Of a stretch of 64,000 nt of DNA, positions 1-8,351 are shown in pieces. The stretch covers positions 164,501 to 228,500 of the forward strand of contig NZ_CP045384.1 in assembly GCF_009363615.1 (NCBI RefSeq). Reading direction: 5' to 3'. The translations under genes were made by a program, and so were the position numbers. Below the pieces are notes generated by a model. It saw only the letters and a program-made list of their open reading frames with translations, was not told the origin of the DNA and searched no databases. Source of the DNA: Ruegeria sp. THAF33. GTDB taxonomy: Bacteria; Pseudomonadota; Alphaproteobacteria; Rhodobacterales; Rhodobacteraceae. The stretch's first letter is position 1. Every line of letters begins with the position of its first letter.

Positions 1-645
1 TTCGTGTTCGAAGACGGCTTTGGGTTCGAGCGTTACGTGCAATATGCGCTCGATGTTCCGATGTATTTCGTCTATCGCGACGGCCAGTACATCAATGCGC
101 TGGGCATGTCTTTCCGCGACTTCCTGAAAGGCGAACTGCCCGCTCTGCCGGGTGAAACGCCCACGCTCAGCGATTGGGCCGACCACCTGACCACCGCCTT
201 CCCCGAGGCGCGGATCAAGAAATTCATGGAAATGCGCGGGGCTGATGGCGGCCCGTGGCGGCGCCTGTGTGCCTTGCCCGCCTTCTGGGTCGGCCTGACT
301 TACGATCAAACGGCCCTGGACGCGGCCTGGGATCTGGTCAAAGGCTGGGACACCGAGACCCGCGAGGCGCTGCGTGTCGCGGCTGCCAAAGACGGTCTGC
401 AAGCGAAAGTCGGCACCATCAACATGCACGATCTGGCGCGTGAGGTTGTGGCGATCTCCGAGGCCGGCCTGAAAGCCCGCGCCTATCCCGGTGCCGGTGG
501 CCTGGTGCCGGACGAGACCCATTTCCTCAACGCGCTCAAGGACAGCATCCAAAGCGGGAAAGTGCCTGCGGATGAGTTGCTGGAACACTACAACGGCGAC
601 TGGAACGGTGATCTGACCCGGATTTTCCCCGAATACAGCTATTGA
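1..645 (+). CDS. gshA: Glutamate-cysteine ligase, C-terminal part (5' end outside window)
   Basis: Enzyme of the first, ATP-dependent step of glutathione synthesis, joining glutamate and cysteine in the cytosol. The frame is already open at base 1, so the start lies upstream; 214 residues are present against roughly 455 for the plant/alphaproteobacterial type, so about the carboxy-terminal half is seen. Recognised from conserved runs [20 protein letters not shown] and [19 protein letters not shown] (the latter from fragment residue 78), which are typical of this type and not of the enterobacterial GshA. It ends at ...RIFPEYSY, and pheS follows 70 bases later on the same strand, with no terminator evident between them. 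Confidence 0.88.
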   Translation, partial: FVFEDGFGFERYVQYALDVPMYFVYRDGQYINALGMSFRDFLKGELPALPGETPTLSDWADHLTTAFPEARIKKFMEMRGADGGPWRRLCALPAFWVGLTYDQTALDAAWDLVKGWDTETREALRVAAAKDGLQAKVGTINMHDLAREVVAISEAGLKARAYPGAGGLVPDETHFLNALKDSIQSGKVPADELLEHYNGDWNGDLTRIFPEYSY

Positions 646-715
646 TCCGCCCGGTCCCGCTTGCATTCGCGGGGCTGGCCCGATAGCAGGTTGGCGACCA
701 AATTCAGAGGGCGTC

Positions 716-1789
716 ATGGACGATCTTAAGGCAAAATATCTGGGCCAAATCGCCGAGGCAGGCGACGAGAACGCGCTTGAGGCGATCCGTGTCGCCGCCG
801 TGGGCAAAAAAGGCGAGGTCGCGCTGAAGATGCGCGAGTTGGGCAAAATGACGCCCGAGGAACGCCAGGTGGCAGGCCCCGCGCTGAATGCCCTGAAGGA
901 TGAGATCAATTCGGCCCTGTCCGCCAAAAAGGCCGCTTTGGCCGATGCCGCGCTGGATGAACGTCTGCGCACCGAATGGCTGGACGTCACCCTGCCGACC
1001 CGCCCGCGCCGTCAGGGCTCGATCCACCCGGTCAGCCAGGCGACCGAGGAACTGACCGCGATCTTTGCCGAACTGGGATTCTCGGTGGCCGAAGGGCCGC
1101 GGATCGAGACCGACTGGCACAATTTCGACGCGCTGAACATCCCCGGCCACCACCCCGCGCGGGCCGAGATGGACACGTTCTATATGCACCGCGCCGAGGG
1201 CGATAACCGCCCGCCGCATGTGCTGCGGACACACACATCTCCGGTGCAGATCCGCTCGATGGAGAAACAGGGCGCGCCGATCCGCGTCATCTGTCCGGGC
1301 GGCGTCTACCGCGCTGACTATGACCAGACCCACACGCCGATGTTCCATCAGGTCGAGGGGCTGGCGATTGACAAAGAAATCTCGATGGCGAACCTGAAAT
1401 GGGTTCTGGAAGAGTTCGTGAAGGCGTTTTTCGAGGTCGACGACGTCGAGCTGCGCTTCCGCGCCTCGCACTTCCCCTTTACCGAGCCATCGGCCGAGGT
1501 TGATATCCGCTGTTCCTGGGATAACGGCCAGCTGAAGATCGGCGAGGGCGACGACTGGATGGAGATTCTGGGCTCGGGCATGGTCCACCCCAAGGTGATC
1601 GCCGCCGGTGGCATCGATCCCGAGGTCTATCAGGGCTTTGCATTCGGCATCGGGATCGACCGTCTGGCGATGCTGAAATACGGCATTCCCGATCTGCGGG
1701 CGTTCTTTGACAGCGACCTGCGCTGGCTGAGGCACTATGGGTTTGCGGCGCTGGATATGCCGAACCTGCATGGTGGTTTGTCGCGGTGA
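716..1789 (+). CDS. pheS: Phenylalanine--tRNA ligase alpha subunit
   Basis: Catalytic subunit of the alpha2beta2 phenylalanyl-tRNA synthetase, which charges tRNA-Phe. 357 residues, normal for the family. The first ~85 residues are a helical tRNA-binding arm; the class II core follows, with motif 2 around [20 protein letters not shown] (residues about 197-216) and motif 3 at [13 protein letters not shown] near residue 312. The ATG at 716 is preceded by a weak GAGG element. Its stop overlaps the GTG start of the next gene by four bases. Unusually, pheT is not next: two unrelated genes (1786-3387) lie between the two subunits. Confidence 0.97.
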   Translation: MDDLKAKYLGQIAEAGDENALEAIRVAAVGKKGEVALKMRELGKMTPEERQVAGPALNALKDEINSALSAKKAALADAALDERLRTEWLDVTLPTRPRRQGSIHPVSQATEELTAIFAELGFSVAEGPRIETDWHNFDALNIPGHHPARAEMDTFYMHRAEGDNRPPHVLRTHTSPVQIRSMEKQGAPIRVICPGGVYRADYDQTHTPMFHQVEGLAIDKEISMANLKWVLEEFVKAFFEVDDVELRFRASHFPFTEPSAEVDIRCSWDNGQLKIGEGDDWMEILGSGMVHPKVIAAGGIDPEVYQGFAFGIGIDRLAMLKYGIPDLRAFFDSDLRWLRHYGFAALDMPNLHGGLSR

Positions 1790-2364
1790 TTGAAGTAGCC
1801 TCGTCAATCTGGGCGACTCTTGATCCAATTCACGACGAACTAATCGGGCTAGCGTTCACGTTATTGGCCGCTTGCGTGCTATTCTTGTTTAGGCCGCGCG
1901 TGAAACTGATTTATGGGCGCGCCAATAACTCCCGCAATATCATTTCTGTGCCAACGGAGGATAACACCAGCAACGGCAACCACACAGAAATCTATACTGA
2001 AAAGTTCTTTCTCCAGAATGTTGGAAGTAAGCCAGCTACAAACGTGGAGTTTGTGTTGTCGGATTTTCCAGCGGACATTTCAGTTTGGCAACCGCGAAAT
2101 GTAGAATACAAAAATGTCGAAAAAGGACATTGCTTGGTCACGATACCGCAAATGGCCCCTCGTGAGTTGGTTATTGTCGATTGCGTATACTTAAACCAAC
2201 GGGCGGCCTTTGTCGCATCTGTTAAATGTGCTGAGTGCATAGGAAATGAAGTTCCATTTTGGACAGTTCGTCGCTTTTCATGGTGGATCAACACATTGAT
2301 AGCCGCTCTCATGTTTTTTGGAGTTGCTTATCTATCTCAGATTGTTTTCAAGCTTTTCGCTTGA
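1786..2364 (+). CDS. Unknown membrane protein inserted between pheS and pheT
   Basis: 192 residues, not recognised. A hydrophobic segment at residues about 20-37 and a second at about 168-188 flank a soluble middle of roughly 130 residues with beta-rich, polar sequence (for example [18 protein letters not shown]), so the bulk probably lies on one side of the membrane. The GTG start is inferred from the GTGA overlap with the pheS stop, which implies translational coupling. The gene is visibly richer in A/T than its neighbours: bases 2041-2100 hold only 28 G+C of 60. Together with its absence from the usual pheST layout this suggests acquisition by transfer. Real gene likely; function unknown. 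Confidence 0.7.
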   Translation: MIEVASSIWATLDPIHDELIGLAFTLLAACVLFLFRPRVKLIYGRANNSRNIISVPTEDNTSNGNHTEIYTEKFFLQNVGSKPATNVEFVLSDFPADISVWQPRNVEYKNVEKGHCLVTIPQMAPRELVIVDCVYLNQRAAFVASVKCAECIGNEVPFWTVRRFSWWINTLIAALMFFGVAYLSQIVFKLFA

Positions 2365-2592
2365 TGTCCGGTCCGCACGGGCTGGCGATTTGTCTCCGCA
2401 GGCACCCCGTTTGAACGTCAAGCGGACTTGGCCAGCATAAACTGCCCACCATAGCCCGAGGATCGCCACCCCGCGGTCTGGCAATGGCGCGGCTTGTGAT
2501 CTAGCCTGACAGACGGGCGACAGCGCGGCTTGTTACAGGTTCCCACAGGGTTGTGACGTGACTTGGCGCTCAGGCTGGGTAGGGTCGAGCGC

Positions 2593-3387
2593 ATGATCCA
2601 TCGACTTCTTTGCCTCCTGTTGCTAACTGCCACCCAAGCCCTCGCGGTGGATACCTGTCATGGCGATACGGCCTGTGAGGTCGGCGACCGCTCGTACCAT
2701 GTGCTGGAACCCGATGGCTGGGACGGTGTAACGCCTCTGCCCGTGCTGCTGCATTTCCACGGCTGGGCGCGGCAGGGTAATGTTGTCGTGAACCACGAAC
2801 GCATTGCCGGCGCGACGAAGCTGCGGGGCGTGTTGCTGGTGGCCCCGAACGGTCTGGGCAAAAGCTGGGATTTCTGGACCCCGGACACGGGCGATGTGCC
2901 CTTTGCCGATGCGGTGCTGGAGGATGTGGCCAAGCGCTATCCGATTGATCCGGACCGTATCTATGTCTCGGGATATTCCTTCGGAGGCGCGATGGCGTGG
3001 CGCTATGTCTGTCAGTCAGGCAATGACATTGCCGCCCTGCTGGCCGTTGCAGGCAGCATCCGCCAGACTGAAGCCTGCCCCGAAGCCCCGCGCGAGGTGC
3101 GCCATGTGCATGGGCTGGACGACACGGTGATGGATTTTCCCTTTGGACCGGGCGGCGATACCACCTACCCGGTGGCGCTGTGGCGAAAGAAATACAACTG
3201 CAACGGTGCCACCCCGCGCGGGGATTGGAGCGTGAGACCGTTCCTGACGCTCAGCCGGGTGGAATGGGCCGATTGTGCGCAGGGGCAGGTGGTGCTGGAC
3301 ACCCATCCGGGCGGGCATTTCATCCCGCATGGCTGGATCGGGCGGCAATTGGACGAGCTTTTGGGCCGCACCCCCACCTATCCGTGA
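2593..3387 (+). CDS. Secreted alpha/beta-hydrolase of the PHB-depolymerase/LpqC esterase type
   Basis: 264-residue exported serine esterase. Residues 1-18 (MIHRLLCLLLLTATQALA) are a signal peptide, which is why the ATG at 2593 is preferred over an in-frame TTG at 2563. The nucleophile elbow is GYSFGG at 127-132 (Ser129); Asp in HGLDDTVMDF near residue 177 and His242 in GGHFIPHGW complete a plausible triad. An early LLHFHGW supplies the oxyanion region. The family covers poly(3-hydroxybutyrate) depolymerases, feruloyl and acetylxylan esterases, so the substrate cannot be fixed from sequence. It sits between pheS and pheT, with no evident functional link to them; phbA/phbB are at the other end of the window. 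Confidence 0.8.
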   Translation: MIHRLLCLLLLTATQALAVDTCHGDTACEVGDRSYHVLEPDGWDGVTPLPVLLHFHGWARQGNVVVNHERIAGATKLRGVLLVAPNGLGKSWDFWTPDTGDVPFADAVLEDVAKRYPIDPDRIYVSGYSFGGAMAWRYVCQSGNDIAALLAVAGSIRQTEACPEAPREVRHVHGLDDTVMDFPFGPGGDTTYPVALWRKKYNCNGATPRGDWSVRPFLTLSRVEWADCAQGQVVLDTHPGGHFIPHGWIGRQLDELLGRTPTYP

Positions 3388-3465
3388 CCCGCAGCGCTTG
3401 CACCTTGGCGCATTCTTTGTCATTGCCTGTGCCGACTGGATATCTGCCAAAAAAGGCCCCGAGCA

Positions 3466-5862
3466 ATGAAATTCACTCTGTCCTGGCTGAAAGACCACCT
3501 CGACACCGATGCGTCGGTTGATGAGATCACTGAGGCGCTGACCGACCTTGGCCTTGAGGTCGAAGAGGTCATCAACCCGGCTGACAAGCTCAAGGACTTT
3601 ACGCTGGGCTATGTGAAACACGCGGAAAAACACCCTGACGCCGACAAGCTGCGTGTCTGCAAGGTGGACACGGATGAAGGCGAGTTGCAGATCATCTGCG
3701 GCGCGCCCAACGCCCGCGAAGGGATCACTGTCGTCGTCTGCAAGCCGGGCATGTATATCCCCGGTCTGGACCTGACGATCAGCGTCGGCAAGATCCGCGG
3801 CGTCGAAAGCTTTGGCATGATGGCGTCCGAGCGCGAGCTGGAATTGTCGGACGAACATGACGGCATCATCGAATTGCCCTCGGGCGAGGTCGGTGACAGG
3901 TTAGTTGATTGGCTTGCCGAGAATGACCCGTCGAAAGTCGATCCCGTAATCGAGATCGCGATCACTCCGAACCGACCCGATGCACTGGGCGTGGAAGGCA
4001 TCGCGCGTGATCTGGCGGCGCGTGGGATCGGCACTCTGAAACAGCGCGACTACGTGCCGGTGCCCGGTGATTTCGAAAGCCCGATCAAATTATCGATTGA
4101 CGAGGACACGCTGGATGGCTGCCCGCATTTCACGGGCCGCCTTATCAAGGGCGTCAAGAACGGCCCCAGCCCGCAGTGGTTGCAGGATCAGTTGAAGGCG
4201 ATCGGGCTGCGTCCGATTTCGGCGCTGGTGGATATCACCAACTATATGACCTTTGACCATAACCGCCCGCTGCATGTGTTTGACGCGGACAAGGTGCAGG
4301 GCAATCTTCGCGTTCATCGCGCCAAAGGCGGTGAAACCCTGGTGGCGCTGGACGAGAAGGAATACACCCTTCAGCCCGGCATGATGGTTATTTCAGATGA
4401 CAAAGGCCCGGAATCCATCGCAGGCATCATGGGCGGTCAGGAAACCGGCTGCACCGAGGATACTGTGAATGTGTTCCTGGAAAGCGCGTTCTGGGATCAT
4501 GTGCAGATCGCGTTGACGGGTCGGGCGCTGAAAATCAATTCGGACGCGCGGTACCGGTTCGAACGCGGCGTGGACCCTGAATACACGCTGGAAGGGCTCG
4601 AGCACGCAACCCAGTTGATTCTGGACATCTGCGGCGGCGAAGCATCCAAAGTGGTCGAGGCGGGCAAAGCGCCGAACCACGCGCGTGCGTACAAGCTGGA
4701 TGCCGAACGGGTGCAGTCTCTGGTCGGGATGGACATTCCCGAAAGCGAGCAGCGTCAGACGCTGACCCGTCTGGGTTTCCGTCTGGAGGGCGAGATGGCC
4801 CACGTGCCAAGCTGGCGTCCCGACATCATGGGTGAGGCCGATCTGGTGGAAGAGGTCGCACGGATCGCCTCGTTGACCAAGTTGCAGGGCAAGCCCTTGC
4901 CGCGTGTCACAGATGGTATTCCCAAGCCGGTGATGACACCGACACAGCGCCGCCAGTCCATGGCGCGCCGCACCTGCGCCGCTCTGGGTTACAACGAATG
5001 CGTCACCTATACGTTCATCGATCAGGCTTCGGCTGCTTTGTTCGGTGGCGGGGATGACGCGACCATGCTTGAAAATCCGATCTCGTCCGAGATGAGCCAC
5101 ATGCGCCCGGATCTGCTGCCCGGATTGTTGCAGGCCGCGGCGCGCAATCAGGCACGCGGATATGCCGACGTCGCCCTGTTCGAAGTTGGCCCTGTTTTCC
5201 ACGACGGCGAACCCGGCGACCAGAAAACCCAGATCGCCGGCCTGCTGGTTGGCCGCAACGGCCCCAAGGATGTGCACGGGGCCTCGCGCCCGGTGGATGT
5301 CTTTGATGCCAAGGCGGATGCCGAGGCCGTTCTTGCGGCGATCGGAGCACCGGCCAAGGTACAGATTCTGCGCGACGGCGATGCCTGGTGGCATCCGGGT
5401 CGTCACGGCAAGATCTGTCTGGGTCCCAAAAAGGTGCTGGGTGTTTTTGGTGAGCTGCACCCGCGCGTGTTGCAGGCGATGGATATCAAGGGTCCGGCAA
5501 TGGCCTTTACGATCTGGCCCGACGAGGTTCCCTTGCCCCGCAAGTCCGGTGCCACACGTGCCGCATTGGAATTGCGTGACTTGCAAGCGGTTGAACGTGA
5601 CTTTGCCTTTGTCGTTGATGAAAACGTCGAGGCGCTGACATTGGTGAACGCGGCGGCAGGTGCCGACAAAGCGCTGATCGAAGATGTGCGTGTCTTTGAC
5701 GAATTCATCGGTGGCAGCCTGGGTGAAGGTAAAAAATCGCTGGCCATAACGGTACGTTTGCAGCCGACAGAGCAGACGCTGAAGGAAAAGGACATCGAAG
5801 CGGTGGCCGAAAAGATCATCGCCAAAGTCTCCAAGGCGACCGGCGGTGTTCTGCGGGGCTGA
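3466..5862 (+). CDS. pheT: Phenylalanine--tRNA ligase beta subunit
   Basis: 798-residue beta subunit of phenylalanyl-tRNA synthetase, of normal length. The amino end MKFTLSWLKDHLDTDAS is typical; an OB-fold tRNA-binding domain spans about residues 40-147 (CKVDTDEGELQIICGAPNAR), followed by the B3/B4 editing domain, the B5 domain, the catalytically silent class II-like fold and a ferredoxin-fold anticodon-binding domain over the last ~95 residues (RDFAFVVDENVEAL onward). Edited tRNA release depends on this subunit. It pairs with pheS but is 1.7 kb away from it. No strong Shine-Dalgarno is visible before the ATG. Confidence 0.97.
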   Translation: MKFTLSWLKDHLDTDASVDEITEALTDLGLEVEEVINPADKLKDFTLGYVKHAEKHPDADKLRVCKVDTDEGELQIICGAPNAREGITVVVCKPGMYIPGLDLTISVGKIRGVESFGMMASERELELSDEHDGIIELPSGEVGDRLVDWLAENDPSKVDPVIEIAITPNRPDALGVEGIARDLAARGIGTLKQRDYVPVPGDFESPIKLSIDEDTLDGCPHFTGRLIKGVKNGPSPQWLQDQLKAIGLRPISALVDITNYMTFDHNRPLHVFDADKVQGNLRVHRAKGGETLVALDEKEYTLQPGMMVISDDKGPESIAGIMGGQETGCTEDTVNVFLESAFWDHVQIALTGRALKINSDARYRFERGVDPEYTLEGLEHATQLILDICGGEASKVVEAGKAPNHARAYKLDAERVQSLVGMDIPESEQRQTLTRLGFRLEGEMAHVPSWRPDIMGEADLVEEVARIASLTKLQGKPLPRVTDGIPKPVMTPTQRRQSMARRTCAALGYNECVTYTFIDQASAALFGGGDDATMLENPISSEMSHMRPDLLPGLLQAAARNQARGYADVALFEVGPVFHDGEPGDQKTQIAGLLVGRNGPKDVHGASRPVDVFDAKADAEAVLAAIGAPAKVQILRDGDAWWHPGRHGKICLGPKKVLGVFGELHPRVLQAMDIKGPAMAFTIWPDEVPLPRKSGATRAALELRDLQAVERDFAFVVDENVEALTLVNAAAGADKALIEDVRVFDEFIGGSLGEGKKSLAITVRLQPTEQTLKEKDIEAVAEKIIAKVSKATGGVLRG

Positions 5863-5865
5863 TGC

Positions 5866-5904
5866 AGGGCCGCCTCCGGCGGGAGTATTTCAGAAAAGAT
5901 GAAG
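5866..5904. repeat. Short palindromic intergenic element
   Basis: Directly behind pheT, a small dyad CCGCC-TCC-GGCGG (5870-5882) is followed by GAGTATTT and an A-rich run. From memory, strings of the form CCGGCGGGAGTATTT recur between genes in many Rhodobacterales genomes; only one copy occurs in this window, so its repeat status is not shown here. It may also slow transcription after pheT. Confidence 0.35.
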
Positions 5905-5943
5905 GGGCGGTGGCGCCCTTTCCGTGTTTACGGAGGACGAAAG

Positions 5944-6390
5944 ATGCTGAACGTGTACCTCTCTGGCGAAATCCACACCGATTGGCGCGAACAGATCATC
6001 GACGGCGCGCAGGGGTTGGACATCACATTCAACAGCCCGGTGACGGACCACGCGGCCAGCGACGATTGCGGCGTTGCCATTCTGGGGGAAGAGCCAAACA
6101 AATACTGGCATGACCACAAGGGTGCGATGGTCAACGCGATCCGGACCCGCAAGGGCATTTCGGATGCTGACGTGGTGGTTGTCCGGTTTGGCGACAAGTA
6201 CAAACAGTGGAACGCGGCTTTTGATGCGGGCTATGCCGCAGCGCTGGGTAAATCCATCATCGTGCTGCACGGCCCCGAGCATCAGCACGCGTTGAAAGAA
6301 GTGGATGCATCCGCGCTGGCCGTGGCGGAAAAGCCCGCGCAGGTTGTCGAAATTCTGCGGTATGTGCTGACGGGTGCACTGCCGGGCTGA
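5944..6390 (+). CDS. ytoQ: YtoQ family protein
   Basis: 148 residues, cytosolic. Recognised as the YtoQ family from MLNVYLSGEIHTDWREQI, SDDCGVAILG and DADVVVVRFGDKYKQWNAA. The arrangement (short beta strand at the amino end, central acidic DADVVV, then a glycine-rich strand) resembles nucleoside 2-deoxyribosyltransferase-like folds, so nucleotide handling is possible, but no reaction is established for the family. The ATG at 5944 is chosen because GGAGGACGAAAG precedes it at proper distance; longer in-frame extension upstream would run into the palindromic element behind pheT. Confidence 0.8.
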   Translation: MLNVYLSGEIHTDWREQIIDGAQGLDITFNSPVTDHAASDDCGVAILGEEPNKYWHDHKGAMVNAIRTRKGISDADVVVVRFGDKYKQWNAAFDAGYAAALGKSIIVLHGPEHQHALKEVDASALAVAEKPAQVVEILRYVLTGALPG

Positions 6391-6402
6391 GTTTTTCAAT
6401 GC

Positions 6403-6422
6403 GGGTGCCGGTTTCGGCACCC
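6403..6422. terminator. Hairpin between convergent ytoQ and gst
   Basis: GGGTGCC (6403-6409) pairs with GGCACCC (6416-6422) around a six-base loop, between two converging genes. Neither strand has a clean T run after it, so it is a weak or bidirectional terminator candidate. Confidence 0.4.
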
Positions 6423-6440
6423 CGTCGATTGCGAAGCAGA

Positions 6441-7139
6441 TCAAGCGCGTGGGGGTATGGTCTTGCCGCGCTGCACCGCCGGGCGTTGCATGAAACGGTC
6501 GACATAGGCGACGACATTGGCGTAGCCGTCCCAGCCAACAACCTCTTTCGCGCCGTAGAAGTCCAAAGCATTCAACCAGGGGGCAAGCGCGATATCGGCG
6601 ATGGAGTAATCGCCGGCGATCCAGTCTTTCCCTTCCAGTTGCGTGTTGACCACGTTCAAAAGGCGTTTGGCCTCGTTGACATAGCGTTCGCGCGGTCGGG
6701 GGTCTTCGATTTCGCTGCCCGCGAATTTGTAGAAGAAGCCAAGCTGGCCGAACATCGGCCCTACGCCCCCCATTTGGAACATCAGCCATTGTGTAATGCG
6801 ATGCTTGTCTGCTGCGCTTTGTCCCAGCAACTTGCCTGATTTCTCGGCCAGATACAGCAGGATTGCCCCGCTTTCGAACAGGGCCAGCGGCTTGCCGTCC
6901 GGCCCGTTGGGATCGATGATCGCTGGGATTTTGTTGTTTGGATTCAGCGACAGAAACTCGGGGCTTTTGACATCCGCATCCGATAGCGTCACCAGATGGG
7001 GCTCATAGGGCAGGCTGGTTTCCTCCAGCATAATCGATGCCTTTACGCCGTTTGGAGTCGGATAGGAATACAGTTGAATCTTGTCCGGGGACTGCGCGGG
7101 CCAGCGCGCCATGATCGGATGAGGTTTGTTGTCCAGCAT
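6441..7139 (-). CDS. Glutathione S-transferase, YfcG/Nu-class type
   Basis: 232-residue cytosolic glutathione transferase or disulfide-bond oxidoreductase. The thioredoxin-like amino domain starts IQLYSYPTPNGVKASIMLEE, the TPNG motif being typical of the YfcG-like class; NNKIPAIIDP carries the cis-proline and FESGAILLYLAEKSG forms the glutathione-binding turn. The helical carboxy domain follows (YSIADIALAPWL). The ATG at 7139 is chosen because AGGAG lies just upstream; a longer reading frame to 7271 has no such site. Divergent from the MscS gene across about 215 bases. Likely role: detoxification or redox repair with glutathione made by the gshA product. Confidence 0.88.
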   Translation of the reverse strand: MLDNKPHPIMARWPAQSPDKIQLYSYPTPNGVKASIMLEETSLPYEPHLVTLSDADVKSPEFLSLNPNNKIPAIIDPNGPDGKPLALFESGAILLYLAEKSGKLLGQSAADKHRITQWLMFQMGGVGPMFGQLGFFYKFAGSEIEDPRPRERYVNEAKRLLNVVNTQLEGKDWIAGDYSIADIALAPWLNALDFYGAKEVVGWDGYANVVAYVDRFMQRPAVQRGKTIPPRA

Positions 7140-7310
7140 TGGGGGCTCCTGTTTGGCTGTCCCTGTAAAAGCTAGGGGCCACGCCTGATTTATATAAGCC
7201 CTTGGCGATGTGCATTTCCGGTCAGGCCGTGTTTTCTGGTGAACAAAGGGGAAATCCAACGCAACTCGCACCTAGACCGGAAGCCAAACTTGGCTCACAA
7301 TCTGGTGACC

Positions 7311-7336
7311 CCCGCGAAAACCTCGCGGGTTTCTTG
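7311..7336 (+). terminator. Terminator-like hairpin upstream of mscS
   Basis: CCCGCG (7311-7316) and CGCGGG (7324-7329) form a stem followed by TTTCTTG. It lies only about 20 bases before the MscS ribosome-binding site, in a divergent intergenic region. It could end a short transcript started in 7140-7310 or act as an attenuator on mscS. Confidence 0.45.
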
Positions 7337-7355
7337 CTGTTGAAAGGAGATGGGC

Positions 7356-8162
7356 GTGGATGAGGTCGTAACACAGGTGGGCGCATTTGCCCCGCTGATC
7401 ATGAGTGCCGTCAAGGCGCTTGTCGTTCTGATCCTGGGCTGGATCGTGGCTGGTGCAATCGGGGGCATGGTTCGCCGCCGGATCAATTCGACGCCGCATA
7501 TTGATCCGACGCTAGGGAACTTTTCGGCTAGCCTGGTCAAATGGGCCATTCTCGCCATGGTTCTGGTTGCCGTTCTGGGCATCTTCGGAATTGAAGCCAC
7601 CAGCATCGTCGCCATTCTGGGTGCCGCGTCTCTGGCTATCGGCCTGGCGCTTCAAGGCACGCTCAGCGATCTGGCGGCCGGTGTGATGCTGGTTGTCTTC
7701 CGGCCCTACAAGCTGGGTCAATTCGTTGATATCGGCGGCACGTCAGGCACCGTAAAGGACCTGAACCTGTTCACCACCGAGCTGGTGACGCCGGACAACG
7801 TGCAGATCATCGTTCCGAACGGTCAGGCATGGGGCTCGATCATCACGAACTACTCTGCCCATGACACGCGTCGTGTCGATCTGGTGTTCGGAATCGACTA
7901 TGGCGACAGCGCGGACAAAGCCATGCAGATCATTCTGGATGTGGCCAAAGCGGACAGTCGCATTCACAGCGACCCGGAACCCTGGGTTCGGGTTACGAAC
8001 CTGGGTGACAGCTCGGTGGATCTGACGGCACGGCTGTGGTGCTCGGCGCCAGACTATTGGGATGTCAAATTCGAGCTGACGAAAATGATCAAGGAAGCCT
8101 TTGACGACAAGGGTATTTCGATCCCTTACCCTCATTCGGTGGAAATCCAGAAACAGGGGTGA
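7356..8162 (+). CDS. mscS: Small-conductance mechanosensitive channel, MscS family
   Basis: Inner-membrane channel that opens on membrane stretch and releases solutes during osmotic downshock. 268 residues, close to the 286 of E. coli MscS. Two or three transmembrane helices occupy residues ~15-110, with the pore helix ILGAASLAIGLALQGTLSDL rich in Ala/Gly; the conserved beta domain follows (FRPYKLGQFVDIGGTSGTV and VPNGQAWGSIITNYS). AAGGAG at 7344-7349 abuts an ATG at 7350 but is six bases from an in-frame GTG at 7356, so GTG is preferred; the ATG would add only two residues. Followed by a strong terminator. Confidence 0.9.
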   Translation: MDEVVTQVGAFAPLIMSAVKALVVLILGWIVAGAIGGMVRRRINSTPHIDPTLGNFSASLVKWAILAMVLVAVLGIFGIEATSIVAILGAASLAIGLALQGTLSDLAAGVMLVVFRPYKLGQFVDIGGTSGTVKDLNLFTTELVTPDNVQIIVPNGQAWGSIITNYSAHDTRRVDLVFGIDYGDSADKAMQIILDVAKADSRIHSDPEPWVRVTNLGDSSVDLTARLWCSAPDYWDVKFELTKMIKEAFDDKGISIPYPHSVEIQKQG

Positions 8163-8214
8163 CGGCTCCCGCCCGTCGATCGGGCATTCGAAAATGCCCT
8201 CCTCCTGTTGGGCC

Positions 8215-8249
8215 GGGCACCGCGCAAGGGCGCGGTGCCCTTTTCTTTG
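8215..8249 (+). terminator. Rho-independent terminator of mscS
   Basis: A ten-base-pair stem GGGCACCGCG (8215-8224) / CGCGGTGCCC (8231-8240) with a six-base loop is followed by TTTTCTTTGTT. This is a textbook intrinsic terminator for the plus strand, 53 bases after the mscS stop. Confidence 0.88.
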
Positions 8250-8275
8250 TTCAAACCGTAGCTTTGGGTCCGACC

Positions 8276-8337
8276 GCGCCACGCCTGTGGCGTGGCGCTA
8301 TGCCCAACGCTGGAAATCGCTTTTCAAAAGCGATTTC
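8276..8337. repeat. Double perfect palindrome between mscS and ald
   Basis: Two perfect dyads lie in tandem: GCGCCACGCC-TGT-GGCGTGGCGC (8276-8298, ten base pairs) and GAAATCGCTTTT-C-AAAAGCGATTTC (8313-8337, eleven or twelve pairs). They sit between two converging genes and 15 bases past the ald stop. They may terminate ald, but two full palindromes of unlike composition is more than a terminator needs and resembles a dispersed REP-like element. Confidence 0.6.
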
Positions 8338-8351
8338 AGGGGCGGGAGTGG

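Noticed and set aside
704..1828. 374-residue open frame opposite pheS
   Set aside because: It is the antisense of a certain gene; the long frame arises from G/C-rich codon structure and its protein shows no family features or start site.
4393..5586. 397-residue open frame opposite pheT
   Set aside because: Antisense of pheT, no ribosome site, no recognisable domain.
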